A DNA stretch of 64,000 bases from Roseobacter sp. (GCA_015665415.1 JADFAE010000014.1:1-64000); one strand, 5' to 3'. Positions 36,487 through 45,394 are shown, counted from the stretch's first letter. Notes: a model not told the origin generated them from the letters alone. Numbers and translations are program-made.

Positions 36487-38298
36487 CTACTTCAATTGGT
36501 CCCAAAGAGACGAGGGCTTGCTGGCCGTAGATGATCGCACCCCTGAGCCAAATTGGCCAAGCATTCGGGCAATTGCCATATTCTCAAAAGCATCCTTAAA
36601 GGCGCGTCTCAAATGCTTTGGATCACTGGCGTTGTGGTAGCCTCCTGCGGTGCGGTCAGCGATGGCGTTCAGCTGTTGTACAGCCTGGGAACCACTGTCG
36701 ATCCCAAGGCCCACGGCCTCGTGACGGTATAATATGTTCCGCCGCGAGAGGTCATCTAGCACATTATCTACGTTTCCGCAGCTGTCGTTCCCATCGGCCA
36801 AAAGCACAATGGCCTGTGACAAAGAGCTCGGTGCCTTGTTGTCATGCAAAAACTGGTTGGCATGGGCAAGCGCCGTTGCCAATGGTGTTCCGCCGCTTGC
36901 CCCAATTTCGGAGATGAGGTTTTCCAATGACATGGCGTCCATCGAGAAAGGATGAGAAAAGGACACTGGAGATGTACAATCCCCCGAGAAACCGAGGATA
37001 GCGACCTCGGAACCGCTTTTGATACTGGCACGCATGTTTTCCAGGGCCGCTTCCTTTGCCGCCTCTATTTTAGCGCCGGCCATGCTTCCGGAGGTGTCAA
37101 TCAGGAACAGGATGCTGCTTTGAGCAGTGACTGTGGCGGGAACAGCAACAGGATTTTGCAAGGGCGTGTCATCAAACTGAGCAGCGAAACCAGCAGCGAA
37201 TTGGCTAGGATCGGGATCAGGGCTTGTCCAGGCTTCTGCCCGTGCAATTCGCTCATCGTATTGGTGTTTTGCTACAAAATTCACTTGGAGAAAGGCCTCA
37301 TAATCCGCAGAACTGTGAAAATCTACCGTCTTCAAGGCAAGGAGATTGTCAGCCAATTCAGTGAACAAACTCTCGGATGCAATCCTCCAATAGTTTTGAT
37401 CGCGCCCTCCCTGTTCAAAAATCACGCCAATACCAGTTGCCCGTCTCGCCTCTATTTCTGCATTGGAGCCCACCTCTAACAGATGAGCAAAGCTCCAGCC
37501 ACTCCAGGTCAGGTTCAGCACCAACCCCAGATCCTCAACCTTATTCCGGACCTCATCTGCAAACTGCTCCAGAGCATTGAAGCGGGTTCGAGAGGTGGTT
37601 TTTCGGTACCATTGGTGCAGCTTGTACGATGTAAAGTTGCCAGGGATAATCCAAGCGTCCAACAAAGTTGGTTCGCTTCTCATAACCTCCCTTGCCTCTT
37701 CTTCGCTCAGATAGATTCTGTGATCTGTCCAATTTGTGTTTGCGTGGTGCTCGGTGCGGTATGGGGAATAAAGCTGGGACCAGTCCGGAGATCCCGGTAC
37801 GTTAAAAGACCATTCTTGACCGTCTCCGTCTGCCAGGACACCTACGTCTTGTACTAGTACGACATCTTGACCAAAAGCCGAGGACGAGAATCTAAAAACA
37901 ACCTTGAATTCGGTAAAGCCAATTTTGCTCACAGCTTCAGGTCCAAGATCTCCCAAGGGGACTAAAACCATCCCAGGCGTTGCACCGCCCAGGCTTGGCA
38001 CAGATACTGTCGAGCCGAACGGATCAATTTGCCACAACATTTCGGTGCTGGTGACAGGCTCACCCAAGAGCGTTCCAATATGCAGCTTCAAGGCATAGTC
38101 AAAGTAGATATTGTCGTGAAACAAGTGCAGATTTCCAGACGGACCAGAGTCTTCTCCGCCCCCAAGGTCATATCTCATTTTCATGGCGCTTGCGGTGGTG
38201 GCAAAGCCTACCAGAGCTATGGCAATCAGTGATAGAAAGGTCGGCAAAACTGCCAAGTAACTTAGAAACTGCCGAATTTTCTTCATCAAGTAATACAT
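36487..38298 (-). CDS. Secreted von Willebrand factor A (vWA) protein
   Basis: 603 residues with an N-terminal signal or anchor (LAVLPTFLSLIAIALVGFA). Residues 40-390 match nothing I know. The vWA domain starts near residue 393: ILFLIDTSGSMAG holds the MIDAS DxSxS motif at Asp401, SGGTPLATALAHAN gives the MIDAS Thr and LLADGNDSCGN the MIDAS Asp, so metal binding should be intact. MIDAS domains mediate protein contacts. The start could be ATG 38298 or the internal ATG at 38286 (MKKIRQF); neither has a good ribosome site. First gene of a two-gene operon with the MORN protein. Confidence 0.85.
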   Translation of the reverse strand: MYYLMKKIRQFLSYLAVLPTFLSLIAIALVGFATTASAMKMRYDLGGGEDSGPSGNLHLFHDNIYFDYALKLHIGTLLGEPVTSTEMLWQIDPFGSTVSVPSLGGATPGMVLVPLGDLGPEAVSKIGFTEFKVVFRFSSSAFGQDVVLVQDVGVLADGDGQEWSFNVPGSPDWSQLYSPYRTEHHANTNWTDHRIYLSEEEAREVMRSEPTLLDAWIIPGNFTSYKLHQWYRKTTSRTRFNALEQFADEVRNKVEDLGLVLNLTWSGWSFAHLLEVGSNAEIEARRATGIGVIFEQGGRDQNYWRIASESLFTELADNLLALKTVDFHSSADYEAFLQVNFVAKHQYDERIARAEAWTSPDPDPSQFAAGFAAQFDDTPLQNPVAVPATVTAQSSILFLIDTSGSMAGAKIEAAKEAALENMRASIKSGSEVAILGFSGDCTSPVSFSHPFSMDAMSLENLISEIGASGGTPLATALAHANQFLHDNKAPSSLSQAIVLLADGNDSCGNVDNVLDDLSRRNILYRHEAVGLGIDSGSQAVQQLNAIADRTAGGYHNASDPKHLRRAFKDAFENMAIARMLGQFGSGVRSSTASKPSSLWDQLK

Positions 38299-39030
38299 CC
38301 GCGAGAAATGAGCTTTGTTGCGCTGATCTACTTGAGCACAGGTTTACCCTAGTTCCAGTCGACGCCATCCTGTGTCAACATTATGGGGCAAATCAAGTGC
38401 GGTGTCGCCAAGAGGATAATGTCACTGTTCAGAGAGCCGCTAAAACAGCCCTTTTCCACTGTTGTGAAATCGATACGTTGGCAGATTGCGCCTGCGCTGC
38501 GATCGGTAACTTAGTCATGCCCAGCCATCCATTGGACCAAGCATCCCTGCCGAAGGTTCGAATGGCAGCTTTCAAGATGATTGCCGCCAGGCATTGATCG
38601 GCCTGTGCCTGGTCCGCACACAAGACTTTGCAAAGCGTGCTATCTGCGCATAGCTGCCGCTGGTGCTGACTGCAGCATTGGCGACCCAACGCTAGGGTGG
38701 TTCAATGACTGCTTTCGGGAGACCGGCCCGCAAATCTCGCAACTGCGGCATTGATGGCGTGGCACTCTCTATCGATGACCGCTTAGGGCTGCGAGCGGTC
38801 TCGTGCGCTCGCAGCATTCAGACGGCCAGGCAGTGACCACAGTGGGCTCCAACCGGTCATCCGACAACATCAGTCAGGAAAAATTGCGATTTTAAGGCTC
38901 TAAGGATGGCAACGCGGACGAAGCATCAATTCACTGAATCAGATGCTAATGACAGCTTTTTCGTCGACACAGGCTGGAAATCATTAGTTTGCAAAAGCAG
39001 AGTTTTTGAAAAGACAAACAAAGAACACCA
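38299..39030. other. 732-base stretch between the vWA gene and a LysR gene
   Basis: Contains the vWA promoter side and otherwise short frames without motifs. The minus-strand frame at 38429-38689 has a helical, Cys-containing translation but no recognisable family or ribosome site. Pieces near 38640-38860 resemble worn intergenic material elsewhere in the window. Confidence 0.4.
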
Positions 39031-39945
39031 TTACCCATCTCCTCTGAGACGCTTGCCACCGGCGCTTGAATCAACCAACAGGTCAATGAGGCCAAGTGCC
39101 GTACGAGGTAAAGTTTCGCGGTCTCTTACCAAGACCGATCTGGTCCGGATTGCCCAATTATCGCACAGGTTGAGCAAGGCGATATCCATCGTCTTCTCAT
39201 GGCGTTTGGCTGCAGTTTCCGGGACCACCCCGATCCCGACGCCCGCTTCGACAAGCCGGCACATGGCTTCGAAACTTCGAACTTGAATGCGCAGGCTGCG
39301 ATCGTAGCCACTACGCCGAAACTGCCGACGCAGAAAGTCCAGCAATGTACTGCCCTCGTGCAAACTTATGTGTTCGAATTCCAGTGTTTTCCCAAATTGC
39401 ACCTGTTTGCGGAGCGCAAGCGGGTGATCGCTTGGCGTTGCTAATACAAGACGATCCGTCGAAAACGGTATGACCTGCAGCCCTTCGTCCTCAATGTCGC
39501 CCGAAATGATGCCAAGATCCGCGGTACCATCGACAACAGATCGCACAATCTCATTTGTCAGCCGTTCCTGAAGATCCACCGTCACGCCGGGACGCTCGGA
39601 CAGGAATTGCGCAAGCAGCTCAGGCAGAAACTCGGTTATGGCGGTTGTGTTTGCGTACAGTCTTATGTGGCCATCCACTGCGTTGGACATCTCATCCTTG
39701 AGGAAATCGAACTGCCGCAGCACCAGACGCGCTTGTTTCAGAAACAGCTCTCCGGGCCGGGTCAGCGTGACACCTTTGTTGCCCCGATTGAAAAGCTGTT
39801 GGCCAATTTCCAGTTCCAGCGATTTCATCCGCGCACTGGCAGAAGGCGGCGAAAGATAGGATCTCTCTGCGCCACGCGTGAGGTTGCCGCATTCGGCCAC
39901 GTTCACAAAGAGTCTGAGATCAACAAATTCAATATTCATCTGCAT
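39031..39945 (-). CDS. LysR-family regulator of the itaconate-type cluster
   Basis: 304 residues. HTH region residues 5-63: DLRLFVNVAECGNLTRGAER, then SPPSASARMKSLELEIGQQL, and effector domain with ITEFLPELLAQFL and GIGVVPE. Start could be 39945 or ATG 39939. It is divergent from four acyl-CoA genes across 95 bases that hold a CTGAAA-N7-TTTCAG dyad. A LysR gene divergent from MaoC hydratase, dehydrogenase, CoA-transferase and lyase genes is the arrangement of the Pseudomonas itaconate (rip/ict-ich-ccl) locus; the inducer is probably itaconate or its CoA ester (inference). Confidence 0.88.
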   Translation of the reverse strand: MQMNIEFVDLRLFVNVAECGNLTRGAERSYLSPPSASARMKSLELEIGQQLFNRGNKGVTLTRPGELFLKQARLVLRQFDFLKDEMSNAVDGHIRLYANTTAITEFLPELLAQFLSERPGVTVDLQERLTNEIVRSVVDGTADLGIISGDIEDEGLQVIPFSTDRLVLATPSDHPLALRKQVQFGKTLEFEHISLHEGSTLLDFLRRQFRRSGYDRSLRIQVRSFEAMCRLVEAGVGIGVVPETAAKRHEKTMDIALLNLCDNWAIRTRSVLVRDRETLPRTALGLIDLLVDSSAGGKRLRGDG

Positions 39946-39969
39946 TCGCCTATCACGAACGCCGCATTA

Positions 39970-39988
39970 CTGAAATACGAATTTTCAG
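39970..39988. promoter_or_regulatory. Palindrome CTGAAA-N7-TTTCAG, probable LysR operator
   Basis: A perfect 6-7-6 dyad lies 25 bases upstream of the LysR start and 52 bases upstream of the hydratase gene start. It resembles in size the dyad between the first LysR gene and the oxidoreductase gene (4043). Binding by this LysR protein is inferred. Confidence 0.6.
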
Positions 39989-40040
39989 AACACGACGAAT
40001 TTGACACAGATGGGCACAGAGTTACGAAAGCGAGGCGAAG

Positions 40041-40889
40041 ATGGACATTGCGCAATTGGAAAAGTGGATCGGCAAGTCTGAATCCCACGTCGAGCGGATC
40101 GCTCCCTTTCCATCAAACGCTCTTGCAGCAACGCTGGATCGCGATGATCCGCACTATACAGACGGAACACCCCTGCCGCCGCTCTGGCACTGGATGCATT
40201 TCCTTCAACTCTTCAATCTGTCAGAGGCCGGGTATGATGGCCATGCCGCACTCGGAGGCTTCCTGCCTCCGGTGCCACTGCCGCGGCGCATGTGGGCCGG
40301 AAGTCGCCTGAATTTCCTCGCGCCGCTGTCAATCGGCAGTGAGTTGAAAAAGGTTTCAACGATCAAATCTGTAAAAGCCAAGGATGGCCGTTCCGGGAAA
40401 CTGGTTTTTGTCACCGTTGGACATCAGATGTTTGACGGCGACACGCTCGGCATCGATGAAGAACATGACATCGTTTATCGTGAAGAGCCCCGCCAAGACG
40501 CGCCTGTACAAACGCCGCCACCTGCGCCTGCGCAATGGGATTTCTCGCGCGATATTGATCCCTCCCCGGTGCTTCTGTTTCGCTATTCCGCTCTGACCTT
40601 CAATGGTCATCGCATTCATTATGACCAGCCGTTCTGCGTTGGGTCCGAGGGATATCAGGGCCTTGTTGTGCATGGGCCGCTGCTTGCCACGCTGCTTCTT
40701 GATTTGTTGCGTCGCGAAGCTCCCGAAGCAATCGTTCGTAGTTTTGAATTCCGTGCCGTGTCCACGGTTTTCGACAATGAAACATTTTCGGTTCATGGCG
40801 CAGCCGAACAAGATGGAAAAACGTTCCAACTTTGGGCGCGGCGCAAAGACGGTGCATTGGCAATGAACGCCAAAGCAATCATCAAGTGA
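40041..40889 (+). CDS. ich: MaoC-type hydratase, probable itaconyl-CoA hydratase
   Basis: 282 residues made of two hotdog halves. The N-terminal half has LPPLWHWMHFLQ and GGFLPPVPLPRRMWAGSRLNF (in parts), the C-terminal half holds the MaoC-like core with YSALTFNGHRIHYDQPF and VHGPLLATLLLDLL, in which Asp/His of NxHRIHYD serve as catalytic pair. FAS1-like dehydratases of this architecture include mesaconyl-C4-CoA hydratase and the itaconyl-CoA hydratase of itaconate catabolism. Its place as first gene after the divergent LysR gene, before dehydrogenase, CoA-transferase and lyase, favours the itaconate role. Confidence 0.8.
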   Translation: MDIAQLEKWIGKSESHVERIAPFPSNALAATLDRDDPHYTDGTPLPPLWHWMHFLQLFNLSEAGYDGHAALGGFLPPVPLPRRMWAGSRLNFLAPLSIGSELKKVSTIKSVKAKDGRSGKLVFVTVGHQMFDGDTLGIDEEHDIVYREEPRQDAPVQTPPPAPAQWDFSRDIDPSPVLLFRYSALTFNGHRIHYDQPFCVGSEGYQGLVVHGPLLATLLLDLLRREAPEAIVRSFEFRAVSTVFDNETFSVHGAAEQDGKTFQLWARRKDGALAMNAKAIIK

Positions 40890-40898
40890 GGACAAGCT

Positions 40899-42050
40899 AT
40901 GGATTTTGATCACCAAGATATCCGAGATGCCGTTCAAGCACTATGCGCAACCTACCCGCCCGAATACCACCGCAAGATTGATGAAAAGCGTGGCTACCCG
41001 GAGGAATTTGTCGACGCTTTGACCGAAGCAGGCTGGCTCGCGGCCATGATCCCGGAAGAATACGGCGGCTCGGGGCTTGGCCTCACCGAGGCCAGCATCA
41101 TCATGGAGGAAATCAACCGGGCGGGTGGCAACTCCGGTGCCTGCCACGGCCAGATGTATAATATGGGCACTTTGCTGCGCCACGGTTCTGAGGAACAGAA
41201 GCAACGCTACCTGCCCCGTATTGCAAGCGGCGAACTGCGCCTGCAATCCATGGCTGTCACTGAACCCACAACCGGAACTGACACCACCAAGATCAAGACC
41301 ACAGCGGTGCGCAAAGGGGATCGCTATGTAGTCAACGGCCAAAAGGTCTGGATCAGCCGCGTGCAGCATTCCGATCTGATGATCCTGTTGGCGAGGACCA
41401 CGCCATTGGATCAGGTCATGAAAAAGTCGCTTGGGATGTCCATTTTCATTGTGGATCTGCAGGATGCCATCGGCAACGGGCTGGAGGTTAAACCCATTCC
41501 TAACATGGTCAATCACGAGACCAACGAGCTGTTCTTCGATAATCTTGAAATTCCCACCAAAAATCTGATCGGTGAAGAGGGGATGGGCTTTCACTACATT
41601 CTGGATGGCCTCAATGCCGAGCGCACATTGATTGCGGCGGAATGTATTGGTGACGGCTATTGGTTCATCGACAAGGTGACCAATTACGTCAAAGAACGTG
41701 AAGTCTTTGGGCGGCCTATTGGCCAAAACCAAGGCGTCCAGTTCCCGATCGCGGAGGCCAAGATCGAATTGGAGGCCGCAAACCTGATGCGGTTCCAAGC
41801 GTGTGCGCTTTTCGACGCGGGCCAAGCATGCGGCACCGAAGCCAATATGGCGAAATATCTAGCTGCCAAAGCCAGTTGGGAGGCGGCGAATGCGTGCCTA
41901 CAGTTTCATGGCGGATATGGATTCGCTGACGAATACGACGTCGAGCGAAAGTTCCGCGAAACGCGACTTTATCAGGTCGCGCCGATCTCAACCAATCTCA
42001 TCCTGTCTTATGTCGCCGAGCATGTTCTCGGCCTGCCGAGGTCTTTCTGA
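40899..42050 (+). CDS. Acyl-CoA dehydrogenase with IVD-like catalytic Glu position
   Basis: 383 residues. FAD and substrate motifs: AVTEPTTGTDTTKIKTTA, GQKVWISRVQHSDLM, EVFGRPIGQNQGVQFPIAEA, and LQFHGGYGFADEYDVERKFRE. The usual catalytic Glu (YEG near the C-terminus) is absent; the same place reads LYQVAPIS. In the alpha-G helix GLNAERTLIAAE carries Glu241 where isovaleryl-CoA dehydrogenase has its base (GLDLERLVL), so this enzyme probably uses that alternate position. A dehydrogenase stands at the same place in the Pseudomonas itaconate locus, with role unsettled. ATGs and stops overlap the next gene by one base (TGATG). Confidence 0.9.
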   Translation: MDFDHQDIRDAVQALCATYPPEYHRKIDEKRGYPEEFVDALTEAGWLAAMIPEEYGGSGLGLTEASIIMEEINRAGGNSGACHGQMYNMGTLLRHGSEEQKQRYLPRIASGELRLQSMAVTEPTTGTDTTKIKTTAVRKGDRYVVNGQKVWISRVQHSDLMILLARTTPLDQVMKKSLGMSIFIVDLQDAIGNGLEVKPIPNMVNHETNELFFDNLEIPTKNLIGEEGMGFHYILDGLNAERTLIAAECIGDGYWFIDKVTNYVKEREVFGRPIGQNQGVQFPIAEAKIELEAANLMRFQACALFDAGQACGTEANMAKYLAAKASWEAANACLQFHGGYGFADEYDVERKFRETRLYQVAPISTNLILSYVAEHVLGLPRSF

Positions 42051-43225
42051 TGCTGCCACTTAAAGGAATTACTGTTGTTAGCCTTGAACACGCGATTGCA
42101 GCGCCTTTTGCCACGCGGCAACTGGCGGACCTGGGTGCGCGGGTTATCAAAATCGAACGTCCCGGTGTTGGGGATTTTGCTCGGAATTATGACAGCCGCG
42201 TCAATGGGATGGCGTCGCATTTCGTCTGGACCAACCGTTCCAAGGAAAGCCTGACGCTGGATGTCAAACACGCTGAAGGTGCTACGATCTTGAAAAAGCT
42301 GGCAGCAGAGGCCGACGTCGTTGTGCAAAACCTCGCACCCGGGGCCGCCGCGCGGCTTGGCTTGGGGTATGAAGAGCTGTCGAAAGAAAACCCCAGTGTT
42401 ATCGTTTGCAATATTTCCGGATATGGAACGGGCGGCCCTGATGAGAAACGCAAAGCCTATGACCTTCTGATACAGTCAGAAGCGGGTTTTCTCACAACGA
42501 CGGGCACCCCGGACAGCCCAAGCAAAGCAGGGATCTCGATCGCCGACATTGCTGCGGGAATGTATGCCTATACCAATATTCTTGCGGCCCTTATGCAACG
42601 CGGACAAACAGGCAAAGGCTGTCAGGTCGACCTGTCGATGCTTGATGCGATGACCGAGTGGATGGGTTACCCGCTCTACTATTCCTACGAAGGTGCCGAG
42701 CCACCGGCACGTGCTGGTGCCAGCCATGCAACGATCTTTCCCTATGGGCCTTTTACCGTTGGTGACGGGCGCACGGTTATTCTTGGTCTGCAAAACGAAC
42801 GCGAATGGAAAGCGTTTTGCGATGTTGTGCTTGAAGAGCCAAAGCTGACCGCCGACCCGCAGTTTTCGTCAAACAGCCTGCGTGCCAAGAACAAAGTGGT
42901 GCTGACGGAGATTATCACCGGTAGTTTTTCAGATTTGACCACCGAGAATGTCATCGCGCGGCTGGATCGCGCGGGCATCGCCAATGCGAATATGAATGAG
43001 ATGGCAGACGTCTGGAACCACGTCCAGTTCGAAGCCCGCAATCGTTGGCGCGAAATTGACACTCCAGCCGGGCGGGTTCCGGCACTTCTTCCTCCGGGGG
43101 GTATTGGGACCGAACCACGCATGGATGCTGTGCCCGCGCTGGGAGAGCACTCGCCCGCGCTACTGGCCGAGATCGGATACTCCAAAGAAGACATTGCTAA
43201 ACTACTTGAAGAAAAGGTCATCTGA
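42050..43225 (+). CDS. ict: CaiB/BaiF (family III) CoA-transferase, probable itaconate CoA-transferase
   Basis: 391 residues. PLKGITVVSLEHAIAAPFATRQLADLGARVIKIE opens the family III fold (given in parts), then SKESLTLDVK, NISGYGTGGP and the catalytic Asp in GISIADIAAGMYAYTN. It would move CoA from a dicarboxylic acyl-CoA (succinyl-CoA) to itaconate. Overlaps both neighbours by one base (TGATG), so all three are co-translated. Related CoA-transferases act on other C4-C5 acids; assignment to itaconate rests on gene order. Confidence 0.83.
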   Translation: MLPLKGITVVSLEHAIAAPFATRQLADLGARVIKIERPGVGDFARNYDSRVNGMASHFVWTNRSKESLTLDVKHAEGATILKKLAAEADVVVQNLAPGAAARLGLGYEELSKENPSVIVCNISGYGTGGPDEKRKAYDLLIQSEAGFLTTTGTPDSPSKAGISIADIAAGMYAYTNILAALMQRGQTGKGCQVDLSMLDAMTEWMGYPLYYSYEGAEPPARAGASHATIFPYGPFTVGDGRTVILGLQNEREWKAFCDVVLEEPKLTADPQFSSNSLRAKNKVVLTEIITGSFSDLTTENVIARLDRAGIANANMNEMADVWNHVQFEARNRWREIDTPAGRVPALLPPGGIGTEPRMDAVPALGEHSPALLAEIGYSKEDIAKLLEEKVI

Positions 43226-44052
43226 TGACTGATCTAACATCTGCCCGCAGTTTTCTATTTGTTCCCGGCGACCGCCCTGAGCGTTTTGGAAAAGCGGCAG
43301 CATCCGGTGCGCATGCAATTATCATTGATCTTGAAGATGCAGTTGCGCCCGAGGCCAAGATGAAGGCGCGCCATCACGCCAAAAAATTCCTTGATCAAGT
43401 GACGGTTGAGAAAGTTCTTGTGCGGATTAATGGCATTGAGAGCGCATTTTTCGAAGCGGATTTAGCCTTATCCAACCATCCAAGCTTGTCTGGCGTAATA
43501 CTCCCCAAGGCGGATGCGGAGAGTTGTTCGAAAGTTGTCCAGAAACTGGAAAACCCAGTCTGGCCCCTGATCGAAACCGTGCGAGGCCTTGTTGATCTTA
43601 GAGAAATCGTGAGCCTATCGGACCTCGGCCGGCTTCTTTTGGGAACGATTGACCTATCTCTGGATCTTGGTCTGGAAATGGACCATCCCGGCGGGCAAAC
43701 GGCCTTGGACGCAGCGCGTTTTATGTTGGTGACAAACTCACGTCTGGGCGATCTGCCACCACCGATCGATGGCGTGTTCACAAATTTGGACGACACGACC
43801 GGACTTCAAAACGCAACAGAGCACGCATGTGCATCAGGCATGGGTGGCATGATGTGCATACACCCGCGCCAAACATCAGTTGTCCATGCTGCGTTTGCCC
43901 CAAGTGAGGCGGAAGTGGAGTGGGCGCAGGCCGTTGTCTTGGCTTCCGAAGAGCAGAAGGGAAGCTTCCAGTTTCGCGGAAAAATGGTGGATAAACCTGT
44001 GCTGGATCGAGCTCAGAGCACCCTTGTTGCCCTTCAAGATCACCGACCATGA
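43225..44052 (+). CDS. ccl: CitE-like lyase, probable citramalyl-CoA lyase
   Basis: 275 residues of the HpcH/HpaI-CitE family: SFLFVPGDRPERFGKAAASG near the start, IIIDLEDAVAPEAK with metal-binding Asp/Glu, RINGIES with the conserved Arg, PLIETVRGL, and GMMCIHPRQTSVVHAAF. In itaconate catabolism the matching enzyme splits (S)-citramalyl-CoA to acetyl-CoA and pyruvate; its length (about 275) agrees with the Pseudomonas enzyme. Its stop overlaps by four bases the start of a truncated fifth gene. Confidence 0.83.
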   Translation: MTDLTSARSFLFVPGDRPERFGKAAASGAHAIIIDLEDAVAPEAKMKARHHAKKFLDQVTVEKVLVRINGIESAFFEADLALSNHPSLSGVILPKADAESCSKVVQKLENPVWPLIETVRGLVDLREIVSLSDLGRLLLGTIDLSLDLGLEMDHPGGQTALDAARFMLVTNSRLGDLPPPIDGVFTNLDDTTGLQNATEHACASGMGGMMCIHPRQTSVVHAAFAPSEAEVEWAQAVVLASEEQKGSFQFRGKMVDKPVLDRAQSTLVALQDHRP

Positions 44053-44147
44053 GCGGCCTCAAACTCAATCGCCTGCCAGAAGTCAGGGTCATGACCTACC
44101 CGCCGAGCACAAGACCTGACGCGGGCATTGTTGCACAAATCGGTTGA
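44049..44147 (+). pseudogene. Fifth gene of the itaconate-type operon, truncated by the IS element
   Basis: An ATG at 44049 overlaps the lyase stop (ATGA), the coupling seen throughout this operon. The frame reads SGLKLNRLPEVRVMTYPPS and TRPDAG, then enters the left end of the IS5-type element near 44123 and ends at a stop inside it (44145). About 25 native codons remain; nothing of the rest is visible on the far side of the element. The product's family cannot be told from so little. Confidence 0.7.
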
Positions 44148-45176
44148 AGGGCGCTCTTCCCCTTATACCCCTGACGGATTTAGGCTAAGGGCTCAGTGAT
44201 AGGTATGCCAAGAGCAGTGTAGCGGTTCAGCACCGCGATGCGGATTTGGATTTCGGCGACCTGCCTTTCAAAGTCCCGCGCCATTAACGATTGGCCGAGT
44301 AGTTTCATACAATGCATCTTCGTTTCGACGCGGCTCCGACGGTGGTATCCGCTCCAGCGTCGCCAGACTGTGCGGCCCAGGTACCGTTGCGCATTGACCG
44401 CATCGTTGCGGGCAATTGCTCCGACGCTTGTAGGCTTCCAGGGCTTTGCATTCTTACGTGGCGGGATAACTGCATGGGCATCTCGGGCGGCAATCGCCTC
44501 GTGGCATTTACGGGTATCATACGCTCCATCCGCAATGACGCAGCCGATGTCCTGATCGGGAGGGATTTGGTTCAGTAACTCGGGTAGCATGGGAGCATCA
44601 CCGATGTTGCTGCTGGTGACTTCAACGGCCCGAACCTCGAGTGTTTCCTCGTCGATGCCTATGTGTATCTTGCGCCAGATGCGGCGTTTGGAACCGCCAT
44701 GCTTGCGCGCATTCCACTCGCCTTCACCTTCGGCCTTGATGCCAGTGCTGTCGATAAGGAGGTTCAGTGGGCCATTGGATCCACGATAAGGCAGACTTAC
44801 GTTCATCGCCTTCTGGCGTCGACATAAGGTGCTGAAATAAGGTGCCGCCCAATCTAACCCGACCAAACGCAGCAAGCTCTGGACGAACCCAGTTGTCTGA
44901 CGGAGCGGCATGCCAAACAGGACCTTCAGGGTCAGGCAAGCCTGAATAGCCGCCTCACTGAACTGATGTTGTCGACCGCGTTTGCCATTTGGCGGCGGCG
45001 TCCAAACCATCTCCGGGTCAAACCAGATCGACAGCGATCCGCGCCGCTTCAAGCTGTCATTGTAAGACGACCAATTCTTGGTCTTGTACTTCGTAGGGGT
45101 CCAGCTGCTCATACCCTCAGCTATCACGCTGGATTCATACAGTGAATCCCATCAGTCTATTTGTGTAACAAAGCCC
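44123..45176. mobile_element. IS5-family insertion sequence
   Basis: About 1054 bases bounded by imperfect inverted repeats: left GGGCATTGTTGCACAAATCG (44123-44142) and right, read inward, GGGCTTTGTTACACAAATAG (45176-45157), 17 of 20 matching. The terminal TTGTTnCACAAAT is typical of the IS5/IS903-like group. One transposase gene fills it. No target duplication flanks it, which fits a deletion or rearrangement at insertion, consistent with the missing rest of the truncated gene on its left. Confidence 0.88.
44180..45112 (-). CDS. IS5-family transposase
   Basis: 310 residues from ATG 45112 (GTG 45127 possible). N-terminal TPTKYKTKNWSSYNDSLKRRG and WFDPEMVWTPPPNGKRGR match the IS5-type leader. 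DDE catalytic residues sit in LLIDSTGIKAEGEGEW, CVIADGAYDTRKCH and RSRVETKMHCMKLLG. All three acidic residues and the length are intact, so the element may still move. Confidence 0.93.
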   Translation of the reverse strand: MSSWTPTKYKTKNWSSYNDSLKRRGSLSIWFDPEMVWTPPPNGKRGRQHQFSEAAIQACLTLKVLFGMPLRQTTGFVQSLLRLVGLDWAAPYFSTLCRRQKAMNVSLPYRGSNGPLNLLIDSTGIKAEGEGEWNARKHGGSKRRIWRKIHIGIDEETLEVRAVEVTSSNIGDAPMLPELLNQIPPDQDIGCVIADGAYDTRKCHEAIAARDAHAVIPPRKNAKPWKPTSVGAIARNDAVNAQRYLGRTVWRRWSGYHRRSRVETKMHCMKLLGQSLMARDFERQVAEIQIRIAVLNRYTALGIPITEPLA

Positions 45177-45394
45177 TTAGAGCCGCAAATTTAAAAAATG
45201 AACTCGGGGTGGAAAAGGCGATGTTTCAAGCTTCCAAATAACTCCGAAACGGTGAGTCAAAGGAACCTTCGGGCTCTACCGCCCGCTGGCCCGAAACAGC
45301 TTCACTATTTGAGGGTTACGCTGATTCGGGCCAGCTAGTAGCTGAAGTTCCTACACAACAAGAATTTCTGGTCTCGTCGCACGTGTAGGCGCTT

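Noticed and set aside
38429-38689. 86-codon minus-strand frame in the vWA-LysR gap
   Set aside because: No start signal or recognisable family; lies in a stretch with several equally weak frames.
45177-45394. Continuation of the IS-truncated gene on the right of the IS
   Set aside because: The sequence is AT-rich and closed in all frames within a short distance, and shows no coding continuation.
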